Of a stretch of DNA of 64,000 nt, positions 1 through 11,138 are shown piece after piece (within the stretch, counting starts at the first letter, position 1; each line of letters starts with the position of its first letter). A program made the translations under genes and the position numbers. Source of the DNA: Costus lasius (Eukaryota > Streptophyta > Magnoliopsida > Zingiberales > Costaceae). The stretch is from contig JANVAS020000203.1 of NCBI GenBank assembly GCA_027563935.2, positions 6,324,001 through 6,388,000 of the forward strand, in the 5' to 3' direction. Below the pieces are notes generated by a model. The model ran no database searches, was not told the DNA's origin, and saw only the letters and a list, made by a program, of their open reading frames with translations.

Positions 1-1257
1 ACTCCACACTTCTTAGGACAGTCATCAAATTCTCCACTAATCACCTTGATCCAATCAAAGTGCTTTAATAGATCCTCCAATTTGACTCAATACTTCATTT
101 GTGAACTTCTTGGATTTCTCCAAAGTTCTTAGGTTGGATAAGGCATACCCACACCTGATGAAGCATATAACACCTCTTACTGCTTGTTTACATGGGTCCA
201 CATACATTGCTGTGTAATAGATCCAACAAGCCAATAGTCCTTCCACCCTTTATGGTGAAGGCAGCATCTGTCACATTGTTCCTTTGAACTAGGCTCACAT
301 GTATCATAATCCTGAAAGGATAATGATCCCAATAGTCCATGGACCTTTGGATGTGACCATTGTTCTATGGTTGAAGAGACAATGCTATAAGAGGGTGTTT
401 ATTGAATCATTGGATCTGATCTTGTGTTACATATTGAACCCCAAACTATTATCAACTGTATCACTTCAATAGAACATCTTAGATTTAAAGAAAATATCAT
501 TTATTATTTCAAACTAAAATCCTTTCCAAAAAGGAATGTTGTTCTAATACATAAGCTGATACATAATAGCAAAGTTCTAGATAAAGTCTTCAAGGCAGTG
601 AGATGATATCAACAGCAGCATCCAATGCTCCGTCCCTGACTCGAGAGTCGATCCCACCAAGCCTCATGGTCCTACTTCTTTTGAGCTCCTGCATATGAAA
701 AACATATGTAAGCTTCACATGCGGTACTCAGTACCCATGAATAAGAAGTAGACAAAAGACCTAAGTAACACAATACCTGAAGCGGATGGATTACATCCCT
801 TCTTCTTTGCCATGCTCTTCTTGGCCATCAATCCTCTTCGAAATACCCATGCATTCCCAGTCTTCCGAAATATTAGCTTCGAAGATACAGAACCATGGTC
901 ATTCTTAGATTTAGGCATACACTCTGAAGATCCAACAGAACTCTCCTGATCTTTGTCTATAGAGCATGGTGTGAAGAGACCTTTGAGATGTATGATAAGA
1001 TCATAAATTTCCATCTCATCACACTCAACTTTGACCTCTGGGGTCATGCACTCTAAGACAAGAGTAGTGTACTATTCGTTATCTTCACAATGTTCAAGAT
1101 AGACATTCCACTCCCACTCAGTAGTGAAATACACACTGGGCTGAGATGGAGGTCTTTCAAGAAGATGCACCTTATTTTCTTGTTCGAGTATCTTGGACAA
1201 AATCTTGAACCACTTTGTCCAATTTGTCCCATCCAATTTATTTTTGTAGAGTTTCAA
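1..1257 (-). pseudogene. Element E: decayed copia gag-pol, 5' portion
   Basis: Minus-strand relic of a Ty1/copia gag-pol running off the left edge. From right to left: a Gag N-terminus (1072-1257) with the family pattern LDGTNWTKWF followed by VHLLERPPSQPS; a Gag middle piece (about 715-1071) containing LECMTPEVKVE and IIHLKGLF; a protease-flank piece (about 590-720) around a degraded CxH and QELKRS block; and a pre-integrase/integrase piece (1-250) matching the GLLDLIHSDVCGP and KFKEFKNEV blocks of the intact elements. The intact family Gag-Pol is about 1290 residues; here most of Gag including the zinc knuckle is missing and frames shift several times. The usual start context is altered near 1280. 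The protein is dead. The rest of pol and the 3' LTR must lie left of the window. Confidence 0.8.
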
Positions 1258-1432
1258 TCTCAGATTAGGAGATGCCTTCTACAATAAGAAAATAAGTAAA
1301 ATAAGTACTATGATAAAGCATTTAACAAGGATTTTAAATTAAATGCTATGCTCCAACTACTTCCAAAACAAGTTGAGAACTCTCAAACTCAACATGGAAA
1401 GAGGTGAGTAGGATCCTAATTTCACATGAGGT

Positions 1433-1779
1433 CTCTGCGACTCACGAGGGTGAGTTGGGATGCACAGAGTGATCTCATGCTTCTTCAAGTAGGCATGCCA
1501 GCCAATTGTGTCGTGCACAATTCCTCTTAGTTAAGATAGACTAGGCGCCCTGTGTCCAGCGAGGGCTAGATACAGCACAGAACCCTATCCTCTCAACAGC
1601 TACCTCTAGTGATTCATCATGTCAGTGACATATGAAAAATTAGTCAAGTCAGATCCTAACCGTTATGCCCAGGGTCAACGAGTTTCCTTGCGAAGGCGCG
1701 CCCGATTAAAACGGACTGGGGAAACCATTGGCACCACACACCTTCTAAAGATAAGTGGGTGTGTCCCACGAGGGTGTGA
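1433..1779 (-). other. Element E: three-hairpin leader module
   Basis: Read as minus-strand RNA, three hairpins. Gag-proximal (1433-1469): outer CTCTGTG/CGCAGAG, 7-nt bulge CATCCCA, inner ACTCAC/GTGAGT, loop CCTC. Middle (1548-1582): outer TTCTGTG/CACAGGG with wobble pairs, bulge CTGTA, inner TCTAGC/GCTGGA, loop CCTC. Distal inner stem (1764-1779) has one broken pair. Both outer and inner stems differ from the copies in C and G by paired changes that keep base pairing. Confidence 0.6.
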
Positions 1780-2525
1780 AACAGTTCACAACACCACCGA
1801 TCGATAGTTTGATGAGGGCTACGCGTTAGAAGGCTATTAACTTGATATTTCAATAAGAGTTTTTTCATGTTTATTTTATTCTTTTATAGCATGCAGTTTT
1901 CCTATGGTTATAGCAGCAAAGGAAAAACATCACAGGCATGCTATGGACAAAATAATAAACCATCACAGGCATGCTAGTTTGGTCGATATGGTCATAGCCC
2001 TTTTCATACACATAACTTGTCATGAGCCATGTGACATGTTATCGTGCATCCAAGGGTTGCAAGTCCCTAAAGCAGATCAGCCCATGCCAGAAGCCGAAAG
2101 CATGTGTCCTTCCTTCAGCCGCAAGTCCATCACCACGCTTCCAAAGCTGGCGCCACTTCTGACTCCGATTGAAGAAGACTCCTTGTTGTCAAGATGAAGC
2201 CTTAACCTATCATATAATTCTACATTTATTCTAAACAAGATGAAAAAATTCTTTACAACAAGATAGGGAGAGAACCACACGCAGGTGGAAAGAGATTTTA
2301 CAAGCATTCATCACAAGTGGAAACATGCTTCCACATCACAACACAGGAGGGCACTCGCTATGACCATATCAACCCAATCAAGTGGCGCATGTAAAATTTG
2401 AAAATCTGGAAAAATCAAATTTTAGCACCTTATGCGCCAACATCATCCAAAGCACTCTCTTAACCAAATTTATGCCAAAATTTAGATCAAGTTCCATGAT
2501 GATTTAATAGACCCTATCGGCTGGC

Positions 2526-2590
2526 AGTTTTGTCAGATCAAGAGACCCGGCCAGTCCGAAGACACAATGCCCGTCCTACTTGACAAAACT
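2526..2590 (-). other. Element E: 65-nt stem-closed leader domain
   Basis: Perfect 10-bp inverted repeat AGTTTTGTCA/TGACAAAACT closing a 65-nt domain. C, D and I have AATTTTGTCA/TGACAAAATT at exactly the same spacing, so one A-T pair has become G-C on both sides. Confidence 0.6.
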
Positions 2591-2763
2591 ACGTGCGCCT
2601 TCGATCTTAAATCAAACATAAAACAAAATCAAATTTCAGCCATAAGTTGAAAAGAGAGGTTTAGATGAAAAACACTTTCTACGTGAAACGTGCATGGATA
2701 GAAGAAAAATTTTCCAAAAATTTTTCATACAAGCAAACATACACCTTGTGTTTCTCGCAAGTA

Positions 2764-2775
2764 GCTCTGATACCA
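2764..2775 (-). other. Element E: primer binding site (initiator Met tRNA)
   Basis: On the minus strand this reads TGGTATCAGAGC, the standard plant initiator-Met tRNA primer site, one base from the LTR end at 2777. Confidence 0.9.
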
Positions 2776-2776
2776 C

Positions 2777-4354
2777 TGTAAGGGAATACCGGGTGTAATT
2801 TAAAATTTTTGCAGTCCCAGGATGCAGCGGAAGCATTACACCCGAAACATATTCCTTTTGCCCAAGGATCCATGCGAGGGAGAACACAAGGATGTGACAA
2901 GGATAATACCTCTATTGCTTGCTCGGTTCTTGAAGCCATGTTCGAAGACGATCAAGTGCTCGCCCTCTACAAGTATCCACGCGTCGACTCCTTGATCATT
3001 GCTCCCTTCCACGCTTGGTGCTAGCCTTGGGAAGAGAATCAAGCCTTAGGGTTCCTTCACTTCTCTTGCGCCACCTCCAAGATGAAAGCGCCAAGAAGAG
3101 ACGAGAAGGAAGATGATGCGCCAAGTGCTTCCTTCTTCTTATTCGTATGCGCCACCTTCAAGCAAGGTGCGCCTATGGCCAAGGAACGGAGAGGGCTTGT
3201 GACAAGGAGATGCCACCAAACACTAAGAGTCCTTGCACCAAGAAGAGAGGGAGAAGAAGAAGAACTTGCGGCTATGGAAGAAGATTGCGCTCCTTGATGA
3301 AGAAGGAGAGCTCCAAGCTCTCAAGTTGTCGCCACCTTAAGCCTCCATGCCTCCTTGTGTATGAGACCTCACGTCTTCAAGGAAGGGAACCCAAGAGGGG
3401 GCGACAAGGGGTCCTATAAATAGGACTAGAGGCGGTTTGGCTAAGGGCTAGGATCATGCCAAGTGTATGGCTAGGATGAGGTGTCTTGAGGCAAGGAAAG
3501 TCTCCAAGACTTTACCATAAACCTCATTCAACCTTTCCATAAATGTCCAAGCACTATATCAGCCCAAGACATGCCTCAAATGCATTCTTACCATCAAAGG
3601 AGAAGTGGGTAGGCGCAACATGCAAGAGGAATTCGGCTAGGGTGGTGTCTTGGGAGAAACTAGGGTTTGAGGTGAGGTAAGTCGCCAAGACATTACCATA
3701 TACCTCTTCCCTATATCCATATGCGCCTAGGAACTTCCCATAAATGTTCTCAAGCCATATCAGCCCCAAGACTTGCCTTAGAGGCAAGTATTCCATCCAA
3801 GGAAGAGGGGCTAGGCACCCTTTACTTCCATAATGAAGCAAAGGCGCCTCCCTCACACCATTATGCCCCTAGGCGCCAATGGGGTGAGATTTCTCCCCAT
3901 TATACCCTTTTAAGCTAATTCCCTCTTCATGACAACTAATTATTGGGCCTCATTGGATAATGAGCTAGCCCAAACTTCATGGCATGGGTTGATTAAGCCA
4001 TTGGATCTAATCTAATGCAACTCTAATCGAAATGTGACCAATTAAGGTCAATTTCGAGTCAACCTACCAAAAATGAAGTTTGGCTCCAATAACTTTCTTC
4101 CAACTCATCAGGCCCATTGGCGCTGATGAAATCTTCCAAATTGATCCAAGTTATCCAATAACTTGATCATAAGGCTTTTGATTAAAGCAACGTCAAGAGT
4201 CTATTGCGTGTGACCCCGTAGGATCCATATGACGATGGCAATGATGTAAACATCATAAGTAGTGAGGGGTATCTAGCAACACATCACTACTACCCATGTC
4301 ATAGGACTTAAGTCATTATGGCAACAACTCCTAACAAGCAACGAGGATTCCCAT
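2777..4354 (-). repeat. Element E: 5' LTR, left part (interrupted)
   Basis: LTR edge begins TGTAAGGG next to the primer site. The body is a diverged relative of the LTRs of C, G and I: it shares the blocks around 3420-3500, 3560-3900 and 4200-4300. On the minus strand a TATA-like CTATTTATAGG lies at 3413-3423. The LTR stops at about 4354, where leader sequence of element D starts abruptly. The missing inner-to-outer remainder is probably 28103-28698. Confidence 0.75.
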
Positions 4355-5348
4355 TGCTTAGTGAGGGCTACGCATTAGAAGGCTACCAGACTTGATATTT
4401 TAATTGAGGGTTTTTGTTTAAGGTCTCATCATCTCAGTTTTATCATATGTCTATCATTACAGGCATGCAATCCTATAGTGATAACATAACGGTAAAACAT
4501 TTCAGGCATGCTTCTGCAGATAATAATAAAAGCAGTAAAGGATGATGTGATCATATCCTATACAAGACATTGAACCAATCCATGTCATGAAATAGGTTCA
4601 ACTCTTGTCCTAGAACTCAAGCCCCAAAAAACTAGACCTAGCCTAGCCGACCTCTAGCTTGAACTTCAAGGTTGGCTCCAAGGTCCTTCTCACATGGCTT
4701 AGCTCTCAAACCGTAGAGGAATACTTTCGAAGTTCCCATAGGTTCGGCCAATGCCATGGTCTTGCGCCACTAAGCAGGTTTGCGCCTCTTGCTTGTTGCA
4801 TCACCATCCAATGTATGCATGCGCTAAGCTCCAAGCACATGCGCCACCCTAATCTTCTTCTTAGTCAAGAGCAAAAAGAAAAAGCGGCACGCAGGCCTCA
4901 CGAGGATACATCGCAGGCATGCTAAGGGGGGCTTGACTAATGATCACAACATCATGCACAGTCAAGGTATTTACTCATGCAATTCTACGTGCTCATGAAA
5001 AACATAAAATCTAAAATTTTACTTTTTCATAAAACTATTCTCTTTTTCTCATCTTCTTCTCACAAATCTTTTGGTTTATTGCGATTTATTTTTCATGATG
5101 ATTTCAGAGATCCTTTCTGCTGGCAATTTTGTCAGATCAAGAGACTTGGCCAGTCCGAAGACACAATGCCCGTCCTACTTGACAAAATTACGTGCGCCTT
5201 TGATCTTTAAATCAAACAAGAAAAATAGTCCAAAAATTCCAAAAGAGATTGAGAGGATGATAGAAACAAGAAACCTCAATTTTTTTTTACTAAGAAATAT
5301 TGTTTGCCATGCATCATGCTATTTACGAAAATAGAGATATGGCATGTG
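4355..5348 (-). mobile_element. Element D: truncated leader fragment
   Basis: About 98% identical by eye to the leader of C from 25083 to 26074. It begins mid-leader without gag, so its gag-pol and 3' LTR are lost. It stops at 5348, where the LTR of A starts. The missing continuation (primer site and first part of its 5' LTR) resumes as the LTR at 18892. D and C therefore share that LTR as a tandem pair. Confidence 0.75.
5125..5189 (-). other. Element D: 65-nt stem-closed leader domain
   Basis: Perfect AATTTTGTCA/TGACAAAATT inverted repeat, spacing identical to that in E, C, G and I. Confidence 0.6.
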
Positions 5349-7049
5349 TGTAGGAACCCCTAATCATAAGGGGGCAAAACCCTAAGCATGGCGCTAATGT
5401 AAAATATGCAAGCGGAAGCAAGGGTCGCAAGATCATTTGCATGCCATATGTTCAACTATAATCGATTGAATAGATTGAGATAAAAATCATACCAACGCCA
5501 TATGCTTGGAAGTCGGCTTGGATAAATAGAACAAAGTAGATCTCCTCCACAAGTTCACACACAAGGTGAAGATGCTTACTCCTTGCGGTCTCTTGTGCTA
5601 GCAAGACACCCAAGCCTTCAAGTGTCGAATGGAAGGGGATGATGAACCTCTTGGCCGAGAGCTCCTCTTGCTCAACCTCTCCTTCTCTTCGTCAATCACC
5701 ACCCAACCAAAGTCGAATGCGTTGAAGAGAAGAGCACAAACGCATATGCGTTTTTGGCATTGAAGTGAGTGAAACCGGCCCTTGATGACTTTCCATAAAT
5801 GGAAGCTCATCAAGTCCATGCGCTCAACTCAACCCAAACGCATTTTAGGATTGAACCATGCGTTCACCATTGTGAACCGGTTCAAGCCAAAATGTCAAAT
5901 CGGCTTTGGTTCAACAAACCAAACCGAAATAGCTCTAGCCACTTGGTCTAGACCAAATTGAACCCCCAAGGCTCATGATCTAACCATTCATCATCTGATG
6001 CCCTTGATCTCTCCGATCTAGCATCACCTCTCTCGATCGAAGCTTACCGATCTCAAGTCCTAATCAATCAAACATGATCAGACCAGATCTCACTTACAAT
6101 CAGAGATTAAATCCCTTTAATCTGAACTCAAAGAATCCAGTCCATACGATCTGACTCAAGTAAGCCATATCACCAAATTGTGCGACCCTGAGGGTTTCCT
6201 CTAAATGTCGGTAACGATAACTTACGTTATCACGATCAGTGAGGGGTATCTAGCAACACATCACTGTCTCCCGATATAAAGGAAAGAGTCTTCCAAGACT
6301 ACTCCCAAACCATAGCACAAGTGTGACTCAATTCACAAGGCATACATGTGTCCTTTGCCACTGGATGTTCTTATTGGACAAGCGGGTCAAGCTTGTAACT
6401 CCAATACGATGAGCATGATTAGATCAGATGCACATAGTCATCTGGGTATGGCCATACACTATCTCAATCATCTCATATAGGGGGGCCCTTAGAACACCAC
6501 ACTCCTTAAACAAGGAGACGGCAATCCTTTATCTATCACTAGTGCCCTAACCTGATTCAAGCTCACCATCCAAGATAGTCTATAATCATTATATTTCAAA
6601 TGATATTGAACTACCTCAAAACAATGACAATCATCATTTAGAAACACAAGTGATCTCAAGTCAAAGGACATGTGCCACTTGCTGCTTACAGGGATCATTC
6701 ACATTGTGACAAGCAATGCAATATCCCAGTAGGGTCTGTCCAGTACATCCAATGTACCCATGATTCTACATCTTATTCCATGCTCGAAGCATCCTATAAG
6801 ATTAGCACTCATATTAGTCTCCATCATATCAAGGCTGTCTCATGTTCACCAAGATATCTCGACTAAGGACATATAGCCTGTCAGCCTAGCTGAACAGCTT
6901 TGAGACATTATTCAGAAGTACACTTATTACAGCAGACAAGGTAACAACCTGAATAACAACCATGCCTTATTATAAACTTAAGAGTTTATTACATGATACT
7001 TATACAATCCCAAGGCCTCAAACATTAGCCTTAAGGGCATACCCCAACA
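5349..7049 (-). repeat. Element A: 3' LTR (1701 bp)
   Basis: On the plus strand it runs from TGTAGGAACCCC to CCCCAACA, so on the coding strand TGTTGGGG to GGTTCCTACA with TG...CA ends. Nearly identical copy at 12807-14507 and a diverged relative in J (53407-55079). I see no convincing TATA box. Confidence 0.95.
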
Positions 7050-7060
7050 ATCTCCCACTT
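7050..7060 (-). other. Element A: polypurine tract
   Basis: Minus strand AAGTGGGAGAT directly abutting the 3' LTR. It would prime plus-strand DNA synthesis. Same tract in B (14508-14518), C, G and J. Confidence 0.9.
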
Positions 7061-7069
7061 GCACTTAAT

Positions 7070-10000
7070 CTAATGGTTGAGAAATCTCAAACCCATATTA
7101 TTACAGTGCTTCTCATGCTTCTGCTGCGCCAGAGGCTTGGTAAGCGGGTCTGCCAGATTGTCATCTGTATGAACCTTGCAAATCTTGATCTCGCCTCGAT
7201 CAATGATCTCCCGGATCAAGTGAAACCGTCTCTGTATGTGCTTGGACTTCTGGTGCGACCGTGGTTCCTTTGCTTGTGCTATAGCACCAGTGTTATCACA
7301 GAAGATAACCAAAGGATCTGCACTCGAAGGAACGACACCAAGTTCTCTCACGAACTTACGAATCCACACTGCCTCCTTGGATGCTTCCGAGGCTGCAACA
7401 TACTCGGCTTCTGTTGTGGAATCAGCAACAGTTGACTGTTTGAAGCTCTTCCACACCACTGCTCCACCATTCAAGCTAAAAACATAGCCTGATTGCGATC
7501 GGAAATCATCCTGGTCCGACTGGAACGAAGCGTCAGTATATCCCTCTATACTGAGTTCTTCCTGACCACCATATATCAAGAACATATCTTTGGTCCTCCG
7601 CAGATATTTTAAGATGTTCTTGACTGCAATCCAGTGCGCCAATCCTGGATTACTTTGGAATCGACTGGTCACGCTTAACCCGTAAGCGACGTCTGGGCGA
7701 GTACACAACATCGCATACATAATGGACCCAATAGCCGAAGCATAAGGCGTATTGTCCATTTCATCTTTCTCAGTCTGTGTTTGTGGACACTGACTCTTTG
7801 AAAGATTCAGACCATGTCTGACTGGAAGATATCCACGTTTAGAATTCTCTAAATGGAATCTCTCCAGGACTTTATCGATGTAAGTACTCTGGCACAGCCC
7901 GAGAAGCCTCTTAGATCTATCCCGGTAGATCTTGACACCTAATACATAGGCTGCTTGTCCTAGATCTTTCATCTGGAAACATTTTCCTAACCATGCCTTA
8001 ACAGCATGCAGTTCAGGAATATCATTTCCAATGATCAAGATATCATCGACGTAGAGGATTAGGAATGTAATCACGCTCCCACTAAACCTCTTATATACAC
8101 ACGGGTCATCTTCGTTCTTGATGAAACCAAACTCAGAGATTGATTCATCAAAACGAATATTCCAGCTTCTTGATGCTTGTTTAAGTCCATAAATGGACTT
8201 CTTTAACTTGCATATTTTATGACGATCTGCTGGATTAGTGAAACCTTCCGGTTGTGTCATATACACATCCTCATCCAGATTTCCATTAAGGAAAGCTGTC
8301 TTCACATCCATTTGCCAGATCTCATAGTCGTAATATGCTGCTATCGCGAAAAGAATCCGAATAGACTTAAACATGGCTACAGGAGAGAAAGTTTCATCAT
8401 AATCTATCCCGTAGATTTGTTTGAAACCTTTCGCAACTAGCCTGCCTTTATAGGTAACCACGTTACCGTCCATGTCAATCTTCTTCTTGAAGATCCATTT
8501 ACAGCCTATAGGGATTACTCCCGGAGGCAGATCAACCAAATCCCAGACTTGGTTATCTGACATGGAGTCCATCTCGGCTCGCATAGCTTCAAGCCATCTA
8601 GCTGATTCCGGTCCACTGACCGCATCCGCATAAGTTAGGGGTTCATCATTATCAATGATGTAGACTCCGTCATAGCGCTCAGGCTGTCGACGGATCCTAC
8701 CCGATCTTCGCGGTTCCCGTGATATCTGAGCCTCAGGTTGTTCAGTAACCTGATCTACCAGCTCAGGCACATCCAACTCTGCTTGACTACTTTGTCCTTC
8801 CTCTGAATTCTCATCCAGCTTTATTTCTCTCCCACTGGCCTCTTGCAGAAGAAACTCCTTCTCAAGAAATATGGCCGTCCGAGCAACAAAAACCTTGTTC
8901 TCTTTGGGATCGTAGAAATAATAACCCTTAGTTTCCTTAGGGTAACCGACAAAGATACATTTCTCAGATCTGCTCTCCAGTTTCCCAGAGGCGAGCTTTT
9001 TGACATAAGCCTCGCAACCCCAGATCCTGATAAATGTCAAGCTAGGCTGTTTTCCATACCATAACTCATATGGCGTCTTTAAAACTGCCTTGGATGGCAC
9101 TCGGTTTAGTACCTTTGCAGCTGTTTCCAGTGCAAAACCCCAAAAGGAATATGGAAGAGTGGCCTGACTCATCATAGAACGAACCATGTCTAGTAACGTT
9201 CTATTTCTCCTCTCGGACACACCATTCCATTGCGGTGTTCCTGGCGGAGTGAGCTGTGAGATAATCCCACACTCCTTCAGATAGTCAGTAAATCCATGAC
9301 TCAGGTATTCACCACCTCGATCAGAACGAAGTGCCTTGATATTTCGGCCTAGCTGATTTTGTACTTCATTTTTGAACTCTTTGAATTTGTCAAAAGATTC
9401 ACTTTTATGTCTCATTAAATAGACATACCCATACCTACTGAAATCATCAGTAAAGGTAATGAAGTACTGATAGCCACCTCTGGCATGTTTACTAAAAGGC
9501 CCACACACATCACTGTGTATAAGGTCAAGTAAACCCGAAGCCCTTTGACCTTTGTAAGGAAAAGGAGACTTCGTCATTTTACCCATCAAACAAGCTTTGC
9601 ATGTATCAATCTCCTCATAGGAGAATGATCCCAGCAGTCCATGTTCATGCAACCGCTTAATGCGCTTCTCGTTTATATGGCCTAAACGACTATGCCATAA
9701 CAAGGTGCTGTCATCAGCATACTTGGCTTTCTTATTATCAATGTTTTGTATAGAATTTTCCATGTCCAACATGTATAACCCATTGTTAATTGAACCAGTT
9801 GCATACACAATATTATCATGAGATAAAACACACTTTGAAATATTGCATTCAAAGGCAAATCCTTTCCTGACAAGAGCAGGAATAGAGATAATATTCTTGG
9901 TAATACTCGGTACAAAATAACAATTGTTTAATTCTAATACAACGCCAGATGGTAAAGAAATGAAATAGTCTCCTACAGCAACAGCAGCAACCCGTGCCCC

Positions 10001-10954
10001 GTTTCCAACTCGTAGGTCTACCTCATGCTGTCCCACCTGCCTTCTTCTCTTGAGTTCCTGCACATTTGAACAAATGTGAACTCCACATGCAGTGTCCAAC
10101 ACCCATGATATAGTAGAAGAAGATAACATGACCTCAGTCACATATATACCTGAGCCAGAAGCGATGCTTCCCCTCTTATCTCCTTGGAGCGCTTTACAGT
10201 CCTTTTTCCAGTGACCCAGCTGGCCACAGTGGAAACACCTGTTGTCCTTCGACCGCTTCACCTTCTGTTTCAGGGCCTTGCTGTAATTCTTGATAGGGGC
10301 CTTGCCCTTCTTCCCCTTCTTCTTGTTCCTAGAAGGAACCATCAAGACAGAGGTTGAAGGCTTACCCTTCAGAGTTTCCTCAGTGGTCAAGAGCATATTC
10401 AGCAGCTCTGCCGGCGTACAATCGATCTTGTTCATATTAAAGTTAATAATGAACGCATCGAAAGAGGGCGGAAGAGACTGCAGAATAATGTCCACAGCAA
10501 GCTCCTGGTTGACGGTATGCCCCAGTTTCTCTAGAGCCTCCTTGTGCCCAATCATCTTGAGCACGTGAGCTCCCACTGGGCTCCCCTCAGCCAGTTTGCT
10601 CTGAAAGAAGAGCTTCGTCAGATTATAGCGCTCAGTCCTCGCCTGTGCAGCATATAGCATCTTGAGGTTCGCTATAATTTCTATAGCCGACATATCCTCA
10701 TGCTGACGCTGCAGCGGTGGCGTCATAGACGCTAGCATCAGGCAAGCGACATCAATGCTATCATTGACGTGCTTTTCGTAGGCTTCCCGAACCGCCCTTG
10801 CGGCGTTCGGAGCGGGCTGCGGCGGTATCGCCGTCTCGAGGACATACAGTTTCCTCTCTGCCTTAAGAACAATCTTAAGGTGTCCGAACCAGTCAGAGAA
10901 GTTCGGCCCAGCAAACTTCTCCCTTTCCAGTAGGGATCGCACATTGAAGCTCAT
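7070..10954 (-). CDS. Ty1/copia Gag-Pol polyprotein, intact (element A)
   Basis: Uninterrupted 1294-residue polyprotein expected to make the virus-like particle and all enzymes for replication. Gag occupies about residues 1-255, ending in a CCHC knuckle (C240, C243, H248, C253) after a lysine-rich stretch. The protease motif is DTAC at 287-290, where most retropepsins have D(S/T)G. The pre-integrase zinc finger has H421, H426, C452, C455. Integrase has D482, D545 and E581, with exactly 35 residues between the last two. Reverse transcriptase includes D883 (QMDVKTAFLNG) and YVDD at 968-971. RNase H has D1141, E1184 and D1220 and ends near ADPLTKPL. Copia domain order (integrase before RT) is clear. 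The start is the first ATG after the leader, in the expected Gag N-terminal context. No frameshift separates gag from pol. It may be functional. Confidence 0.95.
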   Translation of the reverse strand: MSFNVRSLLEREKFAGPNFSDWFGHLKIVLKAERKLYVLETAIPPQPAPNAARAVREAYEKHVNDSIDVACLMLASMTPPLQRQHEDMSAIEIIANLKMLYAAQARTERYNLTKLFFQSKLAEGSPVGAHVLKMIGHKEALEKLGHTVNQELAVDIILQSLPPSFDAFIINFNMNKIDCTPAELLNMLLTTEETLKGKPSTSVLMVPSRNKKKGKKGKAPIKNYSKALKQKVKRSKDNRCFHCGQLGHWKKDCKALQGDKRGSIASGSGIYVTEVMLSSSTISWVLDTACGVHICSNVQELKRRRQVGQHEVDLRVGNGARVAAVAVGDYFISLPSGVVLELNNCYFVPSITKNIISIPALVRKGFAFECNISKCVLSHDNIVYATGSINNGLYMLDMENSIQNIDNKKAKYADDSTLLWHSRLGHINEKRIKRLHEHGLLGSFSYEEIDTCKACLMGKMTKSPFPYKGQRASGLLDLIHSDVCGPFSKHARGGYQYFITFTDDFSRYGYVYLMRHKSESFDKFKEFKNEVQNQLGRNIKALRSDRGGEYLSHGFTDYLKECGIISQLTPPGTPQWNGVSERRNRTLLDMVRSMMSQATLPYSFWGFALETAAKVLNRVPSKAVLKTPYELWYGKQPSLTFIRIWGCEAYVKKLASGKLESRSEKCIFVGYPKETKGYYFYDPKENKVFVARTAIFLEKEFLLQEASGREIKLDENSEEGQSSQAELDVPELVDQVTEQPEAQISREPRRSGRIRRQPERYDGVYIIDNDEPLTYADAVSGPESARWLEAMRAEMDSMSDNQVWDLVDLPPGVIPIGCKWIFKKKIDMDGNVVTYKGRLVAKGFKQIYGIDYDETFSPVAMFKSIRILFAIAAYYDYEIWQMDVKTAFLNGNLDEDVYMTQPEGFTNPADRHKICKLKKSIYGLKQASRSWNIRFDESISEFGFIKNEDDPCVYKRFSGSVITFLILYVDDILIIGNDIPELHAVKAWLGKCFQMKDLGQAAYVLGVKIYRDRSKRLLGLCQSTYIDKVLERFHLENSKRGYLPVRHGLNLSKSQCPQTQTEKDEMDNTPYASAIGSIMYAMLCTRPDVAYGLSVTSRFQSNPGLAHWIAVKNILKYLRRTKDMFLIYGGQEELSIEGYTDASFQSDQDDFRSQSGYVFSLNGGAVVWKSFKQSTVADSTTEAEYVAASEASKEAVWIRKFVRELGVVPSSADPLVIFCDNTGAIAQAKEPRSHQKSKHIQRRFHLIREIIDRGEIKICKVHTDDNLADPLTKPLAQQKHEKHCNNMGLRFLNH

Positions 10955-11138
10955 GGTGTTCGTTGCTGCAGGAATCTACAACAAGCAAGAACAGCAAGGT
11001 CAGTATCAATGTTTCAGAATCAATCCAGGACTTAAGAAAGATTCTTTTCTCACTATTTTGTCTGACTGAAAAATCCAGTAAACAGTCCGAAAGAGTAAAC
11101 ACTCTTTTAGTGAGATGGGATCCAGATTTCATACTTGG

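Larger units (their letters stand above)
1258..2763 (-). other. Element E: untranslated leader
   Basis: Leader between primer site and gag, homologous to the leaders of C (24540-26118), G (30798-32407) and I (50699-52363). It has no convincing ORF. Structural elements inside it are listed separately. Confidence 0.75.

Noticed and set aside
5598..5819. 73-codon ORF repeated exactly at 13056-13277
   Set aside because: Repeated only because it lies in the duplicated LTR. No homology to known retrotransposon proteins that I recognise.
6962..7435. 157-codon plus-strand ORF (and its copy at 14420-14893)
   Set aside because: It lies antisense over the RNase H end of gag-pol and the polypurine tract. 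The sense strand encodes the conserved protein; there is no independent sign of coding.
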